Origin: Roseiarcus sp963779095
GTDB taxonomy: Bacteria > Pseudomonadota > Alphaproteobacteria > Rhizobiales > Beijerinckiaceae
Direction: 5' to 3'
Assembly (NCBI GenBank): GCA_963779095.1
Contig: CAVZWU010000008.1
Coordinates: 156,231-220,230 of the forward strand
Length of the DNA: 64,000 nucleotides
Shown here: positions 55,280-64,000 of the stretch, in pieces
How the letters are laid out: every line of letters starts with the position of its first letter
Numbering within the stretch: position 1 is the first letter of the stretch
Program-made: the position numbers and the translations under genes
Notes under the pieces: generated by a model
Database searches by the model: none
The model's input: only the letters and a program-made list of their open reading frames with translations
Told to the model about the DNA's origin: nothing

Positions 55280-55789
55280 CTATCGGGGGGCCACCTCGCT
55301 TGAATTGCCGCCTCCGGCGGCGGCGATCAGCCGGTACCGCCGCAGGTTGTGCCGCGCGTCGACCAGGGCGTCGTGCGAGTCGCGGGGTCGCGGCGGCATC
55401 CGGGGGCATCCCTTCTCTTCCCAATACTGGCGCAGTTCGCGGGTGAACCGCGGGATGGCCGGCGGCAGCGCGGTCATCGGGCCCACAACTCGCACAGCGC
55501 GACGTGGTGATAGGCCCCCACCCAGGCCCACAGCTCGATGGACTCGTTTCCGTCGACGCCGAAGAAGTCCTCCAGGTCAGACCGGATCTGCCTGCGCGAG
55601 CGCCACGATGACGACGACGGCGAGGGCAGCTTGGGCAGCACATGCGTACGCACCACCGGCCCGCCCGCTCGGGGTCGAATCCGTCGACACCGCATAGTAT
55701 TCGCGTCCATCCTCGGCGGTCACGCCGATCGAGATGAGCTCGATCGTGCGGCCGTCGTCGATGAACTCGGTGTCGTAGAAGTAGCGCAC
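55280..55789 (-). CDS. 3'-5' exoribonuclease (DEDD type, Rv2179c-like), frameshifted
   Basis: From ATG 55789: MRYFYDTEFIDDGRTIELIS (catalytic D and E of the first exonuclease motif), IGVTAEDGREYYAVSTD, then after shifts LPSPSSSSWRSRRQIRSDLE, SIELWAWVGAYHHVALCELW, MTALPPAIPRFTRELRQYWE and DSHDALVDARHNLRRYRLI (last motif D). Matches the mycobacterial AS exoribonuclease in order and length (about 168 residues). Shifts are near 55670 and 55480. Confidence 0.85.
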
Positions 55790-55796
55790 GCGTGGC

Positions 55797-56671
55797 CTAA
55801 GCGGCGGTTACCGGTTCGGCAGGACGTCGTGGCGGCGGCTTCTGGCGGCATGGATCTCGCGATCCAGTTGCGCATCGACCCGCTTGTCGTCGGAAACTGC
55901 GGCATGCCTGACACCGTGTCCTGCAGCACAGCTTCGCCTGCACGATCGGCCGGCGATACCGCCGCTCCCGCTCCAATGAGCGGTACATCTCGTACGGTTT
56001 GTCGGTGTAGCGCCAGCGGGCCCACGGTCCGTGCGGGCGCGACAGCCGGACCGCGCCGACAAAGAGCAGTGGCGTGATGAACATGCCGACGAGCCCGGTC
56101 CACACCTTGCCCTTCAACAGCACGACCACCGCCAGCGCCAGCGCCAACAGCGCCATCACCACCACGCTGGTCCTGGCCACCACCGAGTGGTCGTCACGCC
56201 AGATCCCGATGTCGAAGAACGACAGCGGGTTGAAGCCCAGGATCAAGAGCCCCGCGACCGCGACTGCCGCGAACACCGCGTCCACCTCGACGCCGTCCGT
56301 CCTCGGCCCAGCACACGTCCTCCAGATGCAGGATGAGGGCGAACTCGTCGAGGACGAGAGCGGCGCCGATCCCGAAGACGATCGCGGCGACTGTGAATTC
56401 GGGGACTCCCCGATCACGGCCAGCGTCACCATCGTCACACCGGAGAGACACCACCAGAACCACGCCGATCACCACGTGGTGGATGTGCAGCGCGCCGTGC
56501 CCGATGTTGCGCGGTTGCCACCACTTTCTCGGTGCGCTCACTGTCGGCGTGCGCGCGGATGTACCGCACGATGGACCGGGTCACCAGGAACGTGAGAAGG
56601 AACGCGATCAGGCACCACAACAGCGGCAGACGCCCGCGAGAGACGACGTCGAAATCCAGCGTGATGTGCAC
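55797..56671 (-). CDS. Integral membrane protein (Rv2180c-like), frameshifted
   Basis: The pieces join as LLWCLIAFLLTFLVTRSIVR, KWWQPRNIGHGALHIHHVVI, VAAIVFGIGAALVLDEFALI, FAAVAVAGLLILGFNPLSFF and VWTGLVGMFITPLLFVGAVR, ending YEMYRSLERERRYRRPIVQA and a short tail. About seven membrane helices. It is placed between the exoribonuclease and PlsC genes as Rv2180c is. Function not established. Shifts near 56540, 56430, 56300 and 55930. Confidence 0.7.
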
Positions 56672-56677
56672 GAACGG

Positions 56678-57384
56678 CTATGCCGCGGCCGACTGCTCCG
56701 CCGCACCGACGTCCTTGGCCTTGCCGTCCTTGACATCGGCTGCGTAGAGGTCGACGTACTCCGGCCGGACAGTTGCATCAGCTCGTAGATCACTTCGTCG
56801 ATCACCGCCCGCTCGATGAAGCGGTTGCCGGCCAGCCCCTCGAAGCGAGAGAAGTCCAACGGCTTGCCGATCCCTCACGGTGACGCGGCCGACGCGCCAC
56901 ATCTTGCTGCCGGGCGGGTTGACGACGTCGGTACCGATCATCGCGACCGGAATGACCGGCACACCGCTCTCCAGCGCGAGCCGGGCCAGGCCGGTCTTGC
57001 CCTTGTACAAGCGGCCGTCGGGCGACCCCGGCCCCTCGGGGTACATCCCCAGCAACTTGCCGGCCAACAGCCGCTGGGCGGTGTCGAGCGCCGCCTGCGC
57101 GGTGTCGGCGCCGCCGCCGTCTATCGGCACCTCCCCGCTACCGTATAGAACCAGCGCATGAACCAACCTTTGAGCCCCGTGCCAGTGAAGTACTCCGCCT
57201 TGGCCAGGAAGGTGATGCGGCGCTTGACGACCAGCGGCAAAAAGAAACTGTCCGCGACCGCCAGGTGGTCGCTCGCCAGAATGGCCGTACCAGTCCGGAT
57301 GTGTTCAAGTCCTTCGGTTTTCGGCCGTCCGAGCAGCGACAGTAGCGGGCCCATGAAGATGTACTTGAACAGCCAATACCACAT
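56678..57384 (-). CDS. 1-acylglycerol-3-phosphate acyltransferase (PlsC, Rv2182c-like), frameshifted
   Basis: Makes phosphatidic acid from lysophosphatidic acid at the membrane. From ATG 57384: MWYWLFKYIFMGPLLSLLGR, SDHLAVADSFFLP with the catalytic H-x4-D, then after a shift near 57140 YPEGPGSPDGRLYKGKTGLA (the EGT-like block) and VPVIPVAMIGTDVVNPPG. A further shift near 56870 leads to FEGLAGNRFIERAVIDEVIY. Ends with EYVDLYAADVKDG. Confidence 0.85.
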
Positions 57385-57526
57385 GGACCCTCCTGGCTCG
57401 GGTGCACACCTTCGAAGCTTTTCGCCAACTGTACCCACGCGACCTGCACGCGACCACAAGTCGCTTTTCGCGCAACCGGCCCATCGGTCGTTTACCAAGC
57501 GGTAAATAATCTTCGACGGTGATCGG

Positions 57527-57883
57527 TTATGGTGTTGGTACTCGGCCCGGTCGTTGGCGATCGGCGGTCTCGGCCCGTCCCTCGTCGGGCGGGCGACGTG
57601 CCGCCGGATAGGGCGACGCGCCGTTCCGGGGTCGACGAGCGCACGCACGATCGTCAGCAACGCGATGCTGTGCTCGGCGATCACGTCGAGCATCGGGTGC
57701 TGCTCGCCCTGGGCCAGTGCGGCCAGCGCGCACACCGGGCACCACACCTGCTGGCACTTCCCGGCGAGTCGCCGCGGCCCGAGGCTAGCGCTGCCGCCGC
57801 GCGCACCGCGGGGTCGAGACGGTCGAGGATCGCCTGCGCCAACTGCCGCAGCTCGGCGGGATCTCGGGGTGAGCGCCACTCAT
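57527..57883 (-). CDS. Small conserved mycobacterial protein (Rv2183c-like), frameshifted
   Basis: From ATG 57883, after restoring a base near 57855, ELRQLAQAILDRLDPAVRAA; then GKCQQVWCPVCALAALAQGE QHPMLDVIAEHSIALLTIVR. The conserved CPVCALA with the upstream Cys suggests a metal or redox site. The start overlaps the ArsA-like gene stop (ATGA), as in mycobacteria. Function unknown. Confidence 0.65.
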
Positions 57884-59140
57884 GCCGGCCACACCTCCGG
57901 ATTCGGTCGAAATCGCACTGTCAGTTCACTGCCACGCAGCTGCGCGTCGGTGACGATGCATCGTCGCAGCACAGACGCAAGCCGGACCCGGCGCCGCATC
58001 CCTGCAGGAGCCGATGATCAGGTCGTCGTCGACCCGGCCGAGCGTCAGCGAGCCGGGGTCGATCTGCGGCAACTCTAGTCGCAGCCGGTAGACCGCATCG
58101 AGCCCTGCCCCGATTCCCTGTCGACGACCGGGTGGATCGGGCCGGGAGGCGGCGATCCGTCGACCCGGCGCACGGTGTCCAGCAGCTGCAGCAGCGCCTT
58201 CGGGCCGATGGGCTCGCTGGCCATATGTGGGGCCAGCACCAGCTCGACCTCGCCGATCTTGGTCGCCAGCTCGTCAAGCACGGCCTGCTGCCCCGCGATG
58301 CGTTCGGCGTACCAGTCGAACGCCGGATGATCTGGCAGGTTGCGGTACTCGTACGAATCGTCCTTGACCAGAATCTGATTCACGATCAGCTCGTCGACGC
58401 GCACGCCCATCAGCGAAAGCGACCCCAGCGTGCGGATCGCCTCCGCCGCGACCACGCGCTCGGCGGTCAGCACCAGGGGGGCGCCCACCCGCGACCCGTC
58501 GGTCAGCAGTGCGTGACAGGTTTTCCATCCCTGCGGTGATGCGTTCCGGCAGGCCACCACAGCAGCCGAGCCGGGGTCGTCGGTGGCCCGCGCCAACCTG
58601 CGGTGCCGCGGCCACGCGCGCTCGAGGTACATGCCGAACGTCGCGGGCAGCGTCAGCATCCGCAGCGCGTCGGCGGTCGACGCGCAGTCGACCACGACGT
58701 GGTCCCACTCCCCGGAGGCGGCGAGTTCGCCCACCTCGTGCAGGCCGAGCACTTCCTGTATTCCGGGCAGCGCAGACAGTTCCTCAGGCGCAACGTCGGC
58801 CAGTTCCGAATCGGCAAAACGGTTAGCCAGCGGCCGGGCGACCTGAACCCAGCGGGCCTCCAGCAGCGCCAGGGTGTCGAGCGCAAGCGCGTCGAGAAAC
58901 CCGCCGCCGGCGTCGACGTCGTCCTCAAGTACCCGGGCTGGCACGGCGTTCTCCGGTCGGGACCACCGGGGTACCGAGCACGTCCCCGAGCGAGTGCGCC
59001 TGGTCGGTGGACACCGCGAGCACCCGGAAACCGGCGCGCGCATCACAGACCGCGGTGGCCGCGGCCAGCGTCGACTTGCCTACCCCGCCCTTCCCCACGA
59101 AGAGACTGATCCGCAGAGCGGCGGGCGGTGCTGAACTCAC
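57880..59140 (-). CDS. ArsA-like anion-transporting ATPase (Rv2184c-like), frameshifted
   Basis: From GTG 59140: LRISLFVGKGGVGKSTLAAA (deviant Walker A), VLAVSTDQAHSLGDVLGT (switch I), GEWDHVVVDCASTADALRML, ERVVAAEAIRTLGSLSLMGV, and the C-terminal DPGSLTLGRVDDDLIIG. Related to Get3/ArsA ATPases. In mycobacteria it is part of the cluster around the START-like proteins. Shifts near 59000, 58510, 58095 and 57990. Confidence 0.85.
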
Positions 59141-59572
59141 TCAGCCTCGACTCGTTTCTTGAGGTCCTTCAGTGCGGTGTCGGTCAACCTACGCTCGGCT
59201 TTGCGCTTAAGCAATCCGATCATCGGGATGAGCAAGTCGACCGAGAGCTGTAGGTGACGTCTGTTCCAGATCCCTTGGGCGACAGGTGGTACGCGCCGTT
59301 CAGCGACCGCAGCAGCGAACTGGACACCAGGCTCCACCGGACCGATTTGTGGTCCGGTCGGCCATTGTAGGACAGCACCATGGTGTCCTTGAGCACGGCC
59401 GCCTCGAGCACCAGCCGGGCTGTCTTGGGATAGCCCTCCGCGTCGGCCTCGAGTACCTCGGTTTCCGAGTACTCCGACACCCACTGCGGGTAGGAGCCGA
59501 TGTCGGCGATCACGTCCATCACTGTTTCGGGTCCGCATCGATGTAGATCGTCTGCGCGGTCGAATCCGCCAC
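59137..59572 (-). CDS. START-like (SRPBCC) protein, Rv2185c/TB16.3-like, frameshifted
   Basis: From GTG 59572: ADSTAQTIYIDADP; after a shift near 59520, MDVIADIGSYPQWVSEYSET, ARLVLEAAVLKDTMVLSYNG, SVRWSLVSSSLLRSLNGAYH; after another near 59255, SVDLLIPMIGLLKRKAERRL ending KKRVEAE. A polyketide-cyclase-type lipid-binding fold. Its TGA overlaps the ArsA-like GTG. Confidence 0.85.
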
Positions 59573-59654
59573 GTCTTCGTCTGTTCCCTCGTCGTCGCTA
59601 TATCGCTGTTGAACACAAACGGTACCCTGCTCGGCTTGGTGCCACTTCTCACGA

Positions 59655-60045
59655 TTACGACAGCCGCGATGTTCCCACTGGTCGCGACCTCTCCAGCACC
59701 GTCTTGACCTCGAACGCCATCCGTTTGCCGGCAACCCTGCGCCTGTGGGTGGTCTTGGCGAGATCCATCCGCGCAAGCTGCCATGCTGCAGCGCCCGCCG
59801 GTTCGGCGTGCAGGAAGTAGTTCAGGACGACCCCATCGAGCATCGGCTTCCAACCACACCTCCATGGTTCCGGTCAGGGCACCGGTGACCGTCCAGCGGA
59901 TTCCCTTGTCACCTCGATCCTCGACCACCTCCAGCCGCAGATCCGGCCACCAGCGCCGCCAGCTCGCAACGTCGCTGACCGCCTTGCCGATGTCCACCGG
60001 GTCCGCGGCGACGAATGTCTGATCGGCGACCTGGATGCTGTGCAT
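59655..60045 (-). CDS. START-like protein, Rv2186c-like, frameshifted
   Basis: From ATG 60045: IQVADQTFVAADPVDIGKAV, RWWPDLRLEVVEDRGDKGIR and VTGALTGTMEVWLEA; then, after a shift near 59845, LDGVVLNYFLHAEPAGAAAW and RRRVAGKRMAFEVKTVLERS to a stop at 59655. Same cluster position as in mycobacteria. Probably a lipid- or polyketide-binding protein; role unknown. Confidence 0.82.
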
Positions 60046-60875
60046 GGCCCAACAGCTTCCCACGGCCTACGTGGCCGGCGCCTTGGCGTTGATGGCTACG
60101 TCCGCTGCTGGCAGCACTGATGCTCACCTTTTCTCGCCGGGCATGGGTGTAGCGCTCGCCGACGGTCGAACCGACTCCAATGCGCTCTGGAAGATCGTCC
60201 ACGGCCAGTGCGTTCCCGACGAGCAGCGGCGCCACGACCGCGCTCGCGGGTGTCGACCTCAGCGGCGGCGAGCAGCGCGGTTATGCCGTGCTCAAAGACA
60301 TCGTCGGCGGCGCCACGCAATTCCTCCTGATCCCCACCGCGCGCGTCACCGGAATCGAAAGCCCGGAACTCCTCGCACCCGACGAGCCCGACTACTTCGC
60401 GGCGGCCTGGCGTGCGCGCACGTTCGTCGATCAGCGCGCGGGCCGGGCGCTCCCACGCGACTGGATCAGCCTCGCGATCAACTCCGAGACTGGGCGCACG
60501 CAGGACCAGTTGCACATCCACGTCGGGCACTCCGGCGCCTCGCCGAGGATGTACCGGGCGCAAGGCGATCGCACAATACGGCGCCGACGTCGGCTACATG
60601 TGGTCACCGTTCCCGGTGGCGCCGCGGACCATCCCTACCTTGCGATCGCGGTCAAAGGTGCTGACCTCGATGCGGTCAACCCGTTCACGCTGTTGGCCGA
60701 CGGTGTCGCGGGTGCCCGCGCCGACATGGGAAGTGAAACGCTGGTGGTCGTCGGAACGACCGGCGCCGACGGCCAGCCGGGCTTCGTCATCCTGGCGGAC
60801 CGGGCCGATGCGACGCAAAGCCGCTACCTGCGACGAGAACACACTGCACACTCCGGGATCTCGGGCGGATGCTAG
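60044..60875 (+). CDS. cdh: CDP-diacylglycerol pyrophosphatase (Cdh-like), frameshifted
   Basis: A hydrophobic N-terminus (YVAGALALMATSAAG), then SNALWKIVHGQCVP; after a shift near 60240, GGEQRGYAVLKDIVGGATQF then LLIPTARVTGIESPEL and LAINSETGRTQDQLHIHVGH with the HxHx HIT-like site. Hydrolyses CDP-diacylglycerol to phosphatidate and CMP. The apparent start overlaps the divergent START-like gene, so the real start may be further in. In M. tuberculosis cdh is elsewhere, so this position is specific to this species. Confidence 0.72.
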
Positions 60876-60885
60876 GTCTTAGATC

Positions 60886-62698
60886 GTGCGTGAGTTAAGT
60901 GCTCCGGCCACCTTCACCGTCGGCGAACACGACAGCATCGTTCACTCGGTGTTCGCCCACGAGCGCGACGATCCCGACTACCCGATCTTTCAGCGCCTCG
61001 TGGACGGCGCGTGGACCGATGTCACGTGCGCGCAGGCTGCTGCCCAGATCCGGTCGACTGCGCTGGGCTTGATCGCCGAGGGTGTGCGGCCGGGCGACCG
61101 GGTGTCCATTTTCTCGGCCACCCGCTACGAATGGGCCATCCTGGATTTCGCGATCCTTGCCGTCGGCGCGGTCACCGTGCCGATCTACGAGACGTCGTCG
61201 GCGGAGCAGGTGCGCTGGGTTCTGCAGGATTCCGGCGCGGTGCTGGCGTTCCCCGAAACCGACGCGCACGGCGACAAGGTCGATCACAGCTGCTCTCCGA
61301 GCTGCCCGAGCTGCGCAAGGTGCTGCGCATCGCCGGCTCGGGACCCCCGCACTGGACGTGCTCGCCGAGGCCGGGCAAGTCGGTTGACTCCAAGCGAACT
61401 GGAGGCCCGGCTGGCCGCGATCAAGTCCGACGATCCGGCCACGCTGATCTACACCTCCGGCACCACCGGCCGGCCCAAGGGCGTGCCAGCTGACGCACTC
61501 CAACCTTGTCCGAGACCCGCGGCGCCAAAGACGCGTTCCCGACGCTGCTGCGGCGAGCACCAGCGCATGCTGGTGTTCCTGCCGCTGGCGCACGTGCTGG
61601 CGCGCGCCATCTCGGTCGGCGGCGTTCGAGAACAAGGTCACCGTCGGGTACACCAGCGACATCAAGAACCTCGTGCCGATGTTCGCGCGTGTTCAAACCG
61701 AACTGCGTGGTGTCGGTGCCGCGCGTGTTCGAGAAGGTGTACAACACCGCGGAGCAGAACGCGCGAAACGACGGCAAGGGCAAGATTTTCGAGATCGCCG
61801 TCAGACACGGCGATCGAGTTCAGCAAGGCGCAGGAGACGGGCGGCGCCGGGTCGTGCGTGCTGCGCGCCAAGCACGCAGTGTTCGACAGGCTGGTGTACG
61901 GCAAGCTGCGCGCCGCGCTCGGCGGCGACTGCCGCGCGGCGATTTCCGGCGGCGCGCCGCTGGGCGCGCGGCTGGGCCACTTCTACCGCGGCGTCGGGCT
62001 CGACCATCTACGAGGGCTACGGCCTGACCGAGACCAGCGCCGCGATCACGGTCAACCGGATCGACGAGCATCAAGGTCGGCTCGGTCGGAAAGCCGTTGC
62101 CGGGCAACAGCATGAAGCGTCGCCGACGACGGCGAGCTGCTGGTCAAGGGCGGCGTCGTGTTCAGCGGCTACTGGCACAACGAGAAGGCCACGAAGGAGG
62201 CCATCGTCCGACGGCTGGTTCCACACCGGCGACCTGGCGCAGATCGACGACGAGGGCTTCTTGTCGATCATCGGCCGCAAGAAGGAGATCATCGTCACCG
62301 CCGGCGGCAAGAACGTCGCGCCCGCGGTCCTCGAGGACCAGCTGCGGGCGCACCCGCTGATCAGCCAGGCGATGGTGGTCGGTGACGCGAAGCCGTTCGT
62401 CGCCGCGCTGATCACGATCGACCCCGAGGCGTTCGCGGCTGGAAGGAGCGCAACGGCAAGGCCGCCGACGCCTCGGTCGAGCGACCTCGCCGACGACCCG
62501 GACCTGGTCGCCGAGATCGACTGCGCGGTCAAGGAGGCCAACCAGGCGGTGTCGCAAGGCCGAGGCGATCCGGAAGTTCACGATCCTGCCGCGTCGACTT
62601 CACCGTAGGACACGGCGAACTGACCCCGACGATGAAGGTCAAGCGCAAGGTCGTCGCGCGAGAAGTTCGCCAGCGAGATCGAGGCGCTGTACAGCTGA
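60886..62698 (+). CDS. fadD15: Long-chain fatty-acid CoA ligase (FadD15-like), frameshifted
   Basis: From GTG 60886: RELSAPATFTVGEHDSIVHS, TRYEWAILDFAILAVGAVTV, ATLIYTSGTTGRPKGVP (AMP-binding P-loop), VSVPRVFEKVYNTAEQNARN-type sequence, IYEGYGLTETSAAITVN, GWFHTGDLAQIDDEGFLSII GRKKEIIVTAGGKNVAPAVL, and a C-terminus TPTMKVKRKVVAREKFASEI-like. Activates long-chain fatty acids. At least eight shifts. Confidence 0.88.
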
Positions 62699-62699
62699 C

Positions 62700-63839
62700 T
62701 CAGACCGTCAGCAGCGTCGCCAGCCGCGCGGCGTGGGTCTGCCAGCGCCAGCGATCGAGGACCCAGCGCCGCCCCGCCTCACCCATCCGCGCCGCGAGAT
62801 CGGGGTCGTTGAGGATCCGGCTGACCGCCTCGGCGATCTCATCGGGCGACCGGCCGTCGACGACGAAGCCGGTGCGTCCCTCTTGCACCGACTCCGGTGC
62901 GCCCCCGGACCGGCCGGCCACCACCGGCACCCCGCTGGCCGACGCCTCCAGGTACACGATGCCGAGGCCCTCGACGTCCAGCCCGGCGCCGCGGGTGCGG
63001 CACGGCATCGCGAACACGTCGGCCATCGCGTGGTGGGCGGGCAGTTCCGCGCTGGCGCGACGCCCCCGGTGAAGATCACGTGGTCGGCGACGCCGACGCT
63101 GCCGGCCAGCCGGCGCAGTGTCGGCAGGTAGGGGCCGCCGCCGACGATCACCAGCGCGGCGCCGTCGACCGGCGACCGGATCGTCGGCAGCGCGCGGATC
63201 AGCATGTCCTGGCCCTTGCGCGGCACCAGCCGCGACACGCACACGATCACCGGCCGCTCACCGAGCCCATAGCGGGCGCGCAGCTCCGCGCGGGCGCGCG
63301 GCGTCCGGGCGGAACCGCTCGGCGTCGACGCCGGGCGGCAGGTGCTCGAGCGCGGTTCGGGGCCCGAACGCGGACGCGAACCGGTCGCGGGTGTAGCGGC
63401 TGATGTAGGTCACCACGTCGCTGTCCTCGCCGATGCGGCGCAGCGCGGAGCGCGCGACCGGAAGCATCGACCAGCCGACCTCGTGGCCGTGCGTGCTGGC
63501 CATCACCCGGCTCGCGCCCGCCTGCCGGGCGCGCCGGCCCAGCAGCCCCAGCGGCGCGGCCGCCCCGAACCAGACGGTGTCGACGTCGTGTGCGGCGATC
63601 AGCTGCCGCATCCGCGCAATCCACGTCGGGCACGGGCAGCATCAGCGTGCCGGGATGGCGCACCACTTCGAAAGGCGCGGCTGCTGTCGTATTGTTCGGC
63701 GCGCTTCCAGCGCGGCGCATACACCGTCAGCGTGTGCTCGCCCGTCGTCGGCCAGGTGGGTCGTCAACGCCTCCAGGTATGCCTGGATGCCGCCGGGGCG
63801 CGGCGGGAAGTCGTTGGTGACCAGCAGGACCCGCGTCAC
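62700..63839 (-). CDS. pimB': PIM mannosyltransferase PimB' (GT4), frameshifted
   Basis: Adds the second mannose to phosphatidylinositol mannoside. From ATG 63839: TRVLLVTNDFPPRPGGIQAY, then VWFGAAAPLGLLGRRARQAG, STHGHEVGWSMLPVARSALR, VCVSRLVPRKGQDMLIRALP, VIVGGGPYLPTLRRLAG, and the E-x7-E box region VEGLGIVYLEASASGVPVVA. Convergent with fadD15, as in mycobacteria. Several shifts (about 63770, 63610, 63300, 63065). Confidence 0.87.
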
Positions 63840-63852
63840 GGCTGCCCAATCT

Positions 63853-64000
63853 ACCCAGCGAGCCAGCGCTGCCAGCGCGACAGCAGATCACCCAGCCCGA
63901 CGCCCAGCGCGCGCGGGCCGCCTCGTCGGGATCGGGATGGGACGGACCGCACGCCTCGACGTAAGGCCGCCTCAGCCCCGACGGCCCGTACTCGTCGGCG
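63853..64000 (-). CDS. Conserved mycobacterial protein (Rv2189c-like), C-terminal end only
   Basis: The minus strand reads ADEYGPSGLRRPYVEACGPS then HPDPDEAARARWA and, after a shift, VGLGDLLSRWQRWLAG with a stop at 63853. Position and ending match Rv2189c, which follows pimB'. The rest lies outside the window. Confidence 0.6.

Larger units (their letters stand above)
54814..64000. other. Mycobacterial block joined to the alphaproteobacterial contig
   Basis: Every gene in this block has a mycobacterial counterpart, in the order of M. tuberculosis Rv2178c-Rv2189c. Indels break nearly every gene, at a higher rate than in the left part. Bases 54814-54896, next to the join, translate on the minus strand as AKIAVQRMMRVNDPDLGDSP then VKRCGIYK, a fragment not recognised and not the expected continuation of aroG, so a further rearrangement may lie there. 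Confidence 0.85.

Noticed and set aside
54814..64000. Horizontal transfer of a mycobacterial region into an alphaproteobacterium
   Set aside because: It keeps mycobacterial gene order over 9 kb, holds housekeeping genes, is joined within a broken IS, and has a different error rate; a chimeric assembly is simpler.

Overview
The window is two unrelated pieces of DNA joined at about position 54,814. Bases 1-54,813 look like the chromosome of an alphaproteobacterium of the Hyphomicrobiales (Rhizobiales): twin Irr/ICE-type iron boxes, a Rhizobiales-type palindromic repeat, propionyl-CoA carboxylase and many IS elements. Bases 54,814-64,000 are mycobacterial: gene content and order follow M. tuberculosis Rv2178c-Rv2189c (aroG, 3'-5' exoribonuclease, membrane protein, PlsC, ArsA-like ATPase, two START-like proteins, fadD15, pimB'), with indels every few hundred bases. 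The join falls exactly inside a truncated IS21-type istB, so a chimeric contig (mis-assembly or contamination) is far more likely than gene transfer.

Layout of the alphaproteobacterial part. 1-9.5 kb: a periplasmic/outer-membrane electron-transfer cluster with two HiPIPs, three diheme c4-type cytochromes, a Cyc2-like fused cytochrome and outer-membrane barrel, and a further heme protein broken by several frameshifts. 9.1-29.8 kb: core genes (RidA-pccA, aspS, a Hint-domain protein, enoyl-CoA hydratase, a second RidA, a TRIC-type membrane protein, a LacI-controlled sugar ABC operon, an AraC regulator, a DUF1254 protein, the RNA helicase rhlE). 30.0 kb: tRNA-Gln, the entry point of an accessory region that runs to the junction.

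Accessory region (30-54.8 kb). An integrase island (AlpA, HTH/zinc protein, tyrosine recombinase) has its integrase split by an IS630-family element; removing the element plus one TA restores the frame exactly. A TPR-type gene is split by IS66 with an 8-bp duplication and restores the same way. Glycan genes follow (GT2, DegT aminotransferase, a broken oxidoreductase, an epimerase), then a serine recombinase. The most interesting locus is 45.3-53.9 kb: the two ends of a BREX type 2 (Pgl) phage-defence operon. The pglW kinase and the first ~46 codons of pglX lie on one side of an IS21 element (itself carrying an IS3), and the last ~140 codons of a helicase resembling BrxHI lie on the other. The IS21 has no flanking duplication, so the middle of the operon was probably deleted.

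The consensus contains many one-base indels in homopolymers. Multi-copy IS genes are mostly intact while several single-copy genes are broken, so many 'pseudogenes' here may be sequencing errors. All calls were made by reading the sequence and comparing with remembered family features; no database search was run.
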